Assembly (NCBI RefSeq): GCF_036240795.1
Contig: NZ_CP108454.1
Location: forward strand, 806,001 to 870,000
Source of the DNA: Streptomyces sp. NBC_01268
GTDB lineage: Bacteria; Actinomycetota; Actinomycetes; Streptomycetales; Streptomycetaceae
Reading direction: 5' to 3'
Length of the DNA: 64,000 nucleotides
Position numbers and translations under genes: made by a program. Under the pieces are notes generated by a model. It worked only from the letters and a program-made list of their open reading frames with translations. It ran no database searches and was not told the origin of the DNA. Below, one piece after another: positions 60,441 to 64,000 of this stretch. How positions within the stretch are numbered: position 1 is the first letter of the stretch; each line of letters starts with the position of its first letter.

Positions 60441-60928
60441 GGCGTCGCACGGTGACGGCGGGCAGCCTGGAGGAGATCCTCCAGGCCACCGCGCCCGCCA
60501 CGGCCCCCGAGCAGCCGACCCCCGCAGCCGCCGCACCGGCGCCGCGGCAGGACCACGGACTGCGCACCGATTTCGAGTTCGAACTGCCCCGCGGGTACGT
60601 GGACGAGGACGGCACCCTGCACCGGCACGGCGCGATGCGGCTGGCCACCGCGCGGGACGAACTGCGGCCCCAGATCGACCTGCGGGTCAAGGAGAACCCC
60701 GCGTACCTGAGCGTGGTGCTGCTCAGCCAGGTGATCACCCGACTCGGCACGCTCACCGACGTGCACGCGGGGATCGTCGAGCGGATGTACGCGACCGACG
60801 TCGCGTTCCTCCAGGACTTCTACCGGCGCGTCAACAGCGAGGGCCACACCCGCGCGGCCGTCACCTGCCCGCACTGCGAGGGCGGCTTCGAGGTCGACCT
60901 CTCCGGTGGGCGCCTGGGGGAATCGTGA
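60437..60928 (+). CDS. Tail-associated protein with C-P-H-C zinc-type motif
   Basis: A 163-residue protein encoded directly after the tube gene, with an ATGA overlap. A disordered Ala/Pro start (1-38) is followed by F-E-F-E-L-P-R-G-Y-V-D-E-D-G-T-L-H-R-H-G and L-V-V-type helices (Y-L-S-V-V-L-L-S-Q-V-I-T-R). It ends with T-C-P-H-C-E-G-G-F at 143-151. By position and length it resembles tail assembly chaperone-like proteins found after the tube gene in contractile tails. The two Cys and one His could bind zinc. Function is inferred from place only. Confidence 0.8.
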   Translation: MRRRTVTAGSLEEILQATAPATAPEQPTPAAAAPAPRQDHGLRTDFEFELPRGYVDEDGTLHRHGAMRLATARDELRPQIDLRVKENPAYLSVVLLSQVITRLGTLTDVHAGIVERMYATDVAFLQDFYRRVNSEGHTRAAVTCPHCEGGFEVDLSGGRLGES

Positions 60929-61083
60929 CGTACGCCCTCCCCCGGCTCCGGGAGGAGATCGCGTACATCGCCTACCACTTCCACTGGGGGCGCGACGAGA
61001 TCCTCGACCTGACCCATCGCGAACGCCAGGACTGGGTCACCGAGATCGCCCACATCAACACCCGTGTGAACGAAGGCGGTTGA
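60925..61083 (+). CDS. 52-residue DUF6760 eCIS protein
   Basis: A 52-residue protein: L-P-R-L-R-E-E-I-A-Y-I-A-Y-H-F-H-W, then D-E-I-L-D-L-T-H-R-E-R and W-V-T-E-I-A-H-I-N. This is the DUF6760 pattern, a small protein encoded between tail genes in contractile systems; its role is unknown. GTG 60925 overlaps the previous stop by GTGA. Its short length means it is easily missed. Confidence 0.82.
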   Translation: MTYALPRLREEIAYIAYHFHWGRDEILDLTHRERQDWVTEIAHINTRVNEGG

Positions 61084-61087
61084 GAGC

Positions 61088-64000
61088 ATGACATGGCGGG
61101 ACAGGCTGCGGCGGCACGCCGCCGCGCCCGCCCGGGGCACGGCTCCCACGGAGCCCCCGGCACCGGGCCCGGCGGCCCCCCGGGGCGCCGCCGCACCGGA
61201 CTCCGGTGTGCCCGGGAACTGGGACGGCGGCTGGCGCATGACGACGAGCCCCCGGCTGACCGTCTCCCGGGCCCCGCTCGCCGTCAGCGACGGCCTCGTC
61301 TTCCGCGACGGCCTCGCCGCCTGGCAGAACCCGACCTTCGACACCGGTCTCGCCCACGCCCTGACCCCCACCGCCCCGCCCGGCCTGGTCCGCGGAGTGA
61401 CCGGCCCCGCCACCACCACCCCACCGGCCCACAGCACCGGCGGCCCCCTCCTGCTGCGCGCCCTCAGCCCGTACGGGACGGAGCCCGAGGCCCCGTCGCC
61501 GGAACCGACCCGGGAGCCCGCCCCCGAGCGCACGGCTCCCGCGACGGGGCCGGGCACGGTGCAGCGCGCCGCGACGACCGGTCCGGGCGGAGCGTCGGCG
61601 GCGCCCGAGGCGCCGCTGACGGGTGCGGCTGCCTCGGATGCCGTCGCCGCCACCGCTGCCGTGGCGCCGACCGCCGACCCCGTACCGCGGAGCGCCGTCG
61701 ACGGGCCGCCCGGACCGCTGGTGGCGCGGGCCGTCACCGAAGGCGCGGGCGGGCGGGGCGCGCCGGATCGGGAGGCGCCCGCCTCGCCTTCGGGACGGGG
61801 CGGAGAGACACGCGGCCCGTCTTCGGAGCAGGGGCGAGCGGCTCGGCCCCTGCCCTCGGGGCGGGGAGGAGAGACCGGTACCCCGCCGTCGGGACGGGGC
61901 GGGGAGACCCGCAGCCCGTCTTCCCGGCGGGGCGGGGAGACGGCCGGCCCGGCATCGGCGCAGGGGGCAGAGTCCCGAACTCCGGCCTCGGGAGCGGGAG
62001 AAGCCGCTGGATCCTCGCCCTCGGGCCGGCACGGCGAGACCCGGTCCCCGTCAGCGGGCCGGCACGGCGAGACCCGGTCCCCGTCAGCGGGCCGGGACGG
62101 CGGCCGGGTCCGGCCCGCCGGGAAGGCGGGCCCGCCGGAGCGGGTCCAGGCGAGGTCGGACGCGTCGGGACGAGCGCCCGTGCCCGGTCCCGCGGCGCGC
62201 GGCGCGGCCCGGCCCCTTGCGGAGTCGTCGGACGCGGGCGGGCCCGGCAGCGCGCCCGGAAGCCGGGGGCTGCTCGCGCCGGACGGCCTGGGGGCCGCCG
62301 TGCGGCGGGCCGAGTCGGCGGGCGGCGCGGGCACGGCTCGTCCCGCGCCGACCCCGGATCCGGTGCTCCCGCACTTTCCGCTGATACGACGCATCGCCGT
62401 CGTCCCCGGGGCGACGGCGGAGGAGACCGTGCAGCGGACGGCGTCCGGCGGCGCACGGGGCTCACGTGCGTCAACGGCGTCCGGGGCCCGGAACCCCGGC
62501 CCCGGCGACGGGGCGGGCGTAAGGACACCCAGCCCTTCCCCCTCCTCCGCCCCACGGGTCCCAGGCCGCTCCACCGACTCCAGCGCCCCGCCCCCTCAGC
62601 CTTCCGCCACGGCCGGCCCGCGGACCACCCGCCCTCCGACCACCCCCGCCGCACGGATCCCGGGCGCCTCCACCGCCTCCGGTGCATCCTCCATGCCCGC
62701 CGAGAGGGCGACCCAGAGGGCCGCGTCCGGCGCCCCTGCGCGCACCGGAGACGCCAGCTCCCAGGGTCCCGTCCCCCACCCACCGCACGGCCCCACCGGC
62801 GCCCCTCACGTCGTGGTGCGCCCCCGCGCCATCGGACCGGCCCCGATCGTCGCCCGAAGTCCCTTGATGCCCAGGCGCCGTGTGACCGCGGTGGCTCCCC
62901 CGGCCGCCTCCGCGTCCGACGCGCCCCCGGACACCCGGCCCGCCGTCTCCGCGCCCCCGGCCACACCCGTCGCCCGGCGGGCGAGCCGGACCTCGCTCGG
63001 CGCGCCCCTGGCCGGACTGCCGCCCACCGCCGAGCCGGCGGACGGCGGCGCGGCGCCCGGTCCGACGATGCCCGTGGTGCAGCGCCGGGCCGAGGAAGCC
63101 GCCGATGCCCCGGCCCCGTCCGGCACACGCCGGAAGGACTCGGCGAGCCCCGCGACCGACTCCCCGCCCGGGCCCGAGCCTCGCGTACGGAGCGGCCTCG
63201 GAGCTCCCCTGTCCGCACTGCCGCCGAGTGCGGCACTGCCCGCCGCCCCGCCGTCCGGGTCCCGCGTGGTGCGCACCGGTTCCCCCGCTGACGTGCGGCG
63301 CACCTCCGCGCAGCGGACGCCGCACGCGCCGCTGTCGGGAGAGGGCGGGGGCCCCGCCGTGCCCACCACCGCACCGAAGCCGCCTGGCGTCTCCCCGTCC
63401 GCCGCACCCCCGCTCGTGCAGCGTGCCGCAGGACCGGACGCGGGAGCGACCTCCGGTGCGGTGCCCCTCGTCGTCCCCGGGCCCGTCACCGACCGCGGCC
63501 ACGGCAGCGACGGCGGCCGCCTCGTGACCCCCACGCCCGTCCTGCGGCTGCTGTCGGCCCGCCAGTTGTCTCCGGGGCTGGATGCCGGTGACACCGGGGC
63601 GTCGGCCGCGTCCCGCGAGGACCCGACGACTCCCGGTCCCGTGGTCCCCGCGCGCTGGCCCGACCCTCCGCCCGCGTCCGCACCACCGGTACAGCGCGCG
63701 ACGGACCGGCCGCGGGCGGCGCCGAGCGGGCCGAGCTCCGCCCGTACGCCGGTCTCCGCCGGCAGCGGCCCGGGCCCGTACCGTACGCCCCTCCCCGTGA
63801 CCGGCCCCCAGCCGCCTCCCCTCGCGGTCCCCCCGGCCCCGGCGCCCGCGGGGAAGGGCGGCGCGCCCCCGAGCCGCCCGGTTCCCGTGGCGCGGCCCGC
63901 ACCCGTGCAACGCGCCACGGGCGGCGCCGAACCGGACCCGCCGCCCGGCGCCGCGCGCCCGGTCCAGGCGGCCGCGGCCGCGGCCAGGAGCGGCAAGGCC
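61088..64000 (+). CDS. Giant disordered eCIS protein with repeated V-Q-R motifs (3' end outside)
   Basis: At least 971 residues are open from ATG 61088 to the window edge. The first 95 residues (W-R-D-R-L-R-R-H, L-T-V-S-R-A-P-L, V-F-R-D-G-L-A-A-W-Q-N-P) may be folded. The rest is Ala/Pro/Gly/Ser-rich disorder. V-Q-R recurs at residues 158, 448, 664, 777, 868 and 940, most as P/T-x-V-Q-R-A, with variants T-Q-R (542), A-Q-R (741) and V-Q-A (959). Two related G-E-T-R-S-P-S blocks repeat near 310-335. It starts 5 bp after the DUF6760 stop. Long linkers of this kind occur in actinobacterial injection loci, but I cannot name a function. Confidence 0.85.
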   Translation, partial: MTWRDRLRRHAAAPARGTAPTEPPAPGPAAPRGAAAPDSGVPGNWDGGWRMTTSPRLTVSRAPLAVSDGLVFRDGLAAWQNPTFDTGLAHALTPTAPPGLVRGVTGPATTTPPAHSTGGPLLLRALSPYGTEPEAPSPEPTREPAPERTAPATGPGTVQRAATTGPGGASAAPEAPLTGAAASDAVAATAAVAPTADPVPRSAVDGPPGPLVARAVTEGAGGRGAPDREAPASPSGRGGETRGPSSEQGRAARPLPSGRGGETGTPPSGRGGETRSPSSRRGGETAGPASAQGAESRTPASGAGEAAGSSPSGRHGETRSPSAGRHGETRSPSAGRDGGRVRPAGKAGPPERVQARSDASGRAPVPGPAARGAARPLAESSDAGGPGSAPGSRGLLAPDGLGAAVRRAESAGGAGTARPAPTPDPVLPHFPLIRRIAVVPGATAEETVQRTASGGARGSRASTASGARNPGPGDGAGVRTPSPSPSSAPRVPGRSTDSSAPPPQPSATAGPRTTRPPTTPAARIPGASTASGASSMPAERATQRAASGAPARTGDASSQGPVPHPPHGPTGAPHVVVRPRAIGPAPIVARSPLMPRRRVTAVAPPAASASDAPPDTRPAVSAPPATPVARRASRTSLGAPLAGLPPTAEPADGGAAPGPTMPVVQRRAEEAADAPAPSGTRRKDSASPATDSPPGPEPRVRSGLGAPLSALPPSAALPAAPPSGSRVVRTGSPADVRRTSAQRTPHAPLSGEGGGPAVPTTAPKPPGVSPSAAPPLVQRAAGPDAGATSGAVPLVVPGPVTDRGHGSDGGRLVTPTPVLRLLSARQLSPGLDAGDTGASAASREDPTTPGPVVPARWPDPPPASAPPVQRATDRPRAAPSGPSSARTPVSAGSGPGPYRTPLPVTGPQPPPLAVPPAPAPAGKGGAPPSRPVPVARPAPVQRATGGAEPDPPPGAARPVQAAAAAARSGKA

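Noticed and set aside
59802..60874. Minus-strand frames across the sheath and tube genes
   Set aside because: They are complementary shadows of well-recognised tail proteins and have no ribosome site or domain.
1..64000. tRNA, rRNA, insertion sequence or integrase genes
   Set aside because: No cloverleaf-like or rRNA sequence and no transposase or integrase motif was noticed by eye on either strand; a covariance-model search would be needed for small RNAs.

Overview
This window is a chromosomal segment of an actinomycete, almost certainly a Streptomyces. The DNA is very GC rich with G or C in nearly every third codon position. Starts are a mix of ATG and GTG. Several promoters abut the start codon (leaderless style), and Streptomyces-typical families are present: streptophobe, DUF6777, DUF1876, BTAD/NB-ARC regulators, many UspA proteins and a Streptomyces-type contractile injection system. 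I see no rRNA, tRNA, CRISPR array, insertion sequence or plasmid/phage replication gene.

Region 1 (1-15.3 kb) is mixed metabolism and stress. It holds a metallo-beta-lactamase-fold hydrolase cut by the left edge, divergent from an AraC/DJ-1-type regulator, and an aldo/keto reductase. A complete cyanate-detoxification module follows: LysR regulator, beta-carbonic anhydrase (cynT) and cyanase (cynS), with a strong terminator. A frameshifted nucleoside deaminase relic follows, overlapped antisense by a DUF1772 gene. Next come an Rv1733c-like membrane protein, a two-gene ABC-2 exporter, three two-domain universal stress proteins, a VOC protein, an acyl-CoA dehydrogenase with a KstR-like box, and a siderophore-interacting flavoreductase.

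Region 2 (15.3-33.4 kb) is signalling. It contains a 1102-residue BTAD/NB-ARC/TPR regulator with a mosaic codon pattern, divergent from a PAS-GAF-SpoIIE phosphatase-HATPase protein. Then come a PolX-like PHP protein, a succinate-semialdehyde-type dehydrogenase, a ThuA protein, a class II aldolase relic and a TetR regulator. A tightly packed operon encodes a double-FHA ABC exporter, a linker protein and a Ser/Thr kinase, the same logic as mycobacterial Rv1747/PknF. Streptophobe, DUF6777 and another stress protein close the region.

Region 3 (33.4-47.3 kb) is metabolism and transport. It has a MocR regulator with repeated ATTGGC sites and an FBP treble-clef protein. A probable glutarate catabolic module follows: glutaryl-CoA dehydrogenase divergent from a family III CoA-transferase, then a GntR regulator. 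The rest is an FAD monooxygenase, a secreted serine hydrolase, a CBS-BON protein, a DUF11 protein, DUF1876, and an APC permease with a coupled membrane protein.

Region 4 (47.3-64 kb) is the left part of an extracellular/cytoplasmic contractile injection system (eCIS) locus. It has a DUF4157 HELTH protein that is a candidate effector, a membrane protein, a LuxR-type regulator, and a PD40/DUF11 surface protein coupled by ATGA to the DUF4255 tail terminator. The AAA+ ATPase, sheath, inner tube, a small Zn-motif tail protein and a 52-residue DUF6760 protein follow. The last gene, a giant disordered protein, carries repeated V-Q-R motifs that recur in the DUF4157 protein and runs off the right edge. 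Baseplate and spike genes should lie beyond 64 kb.
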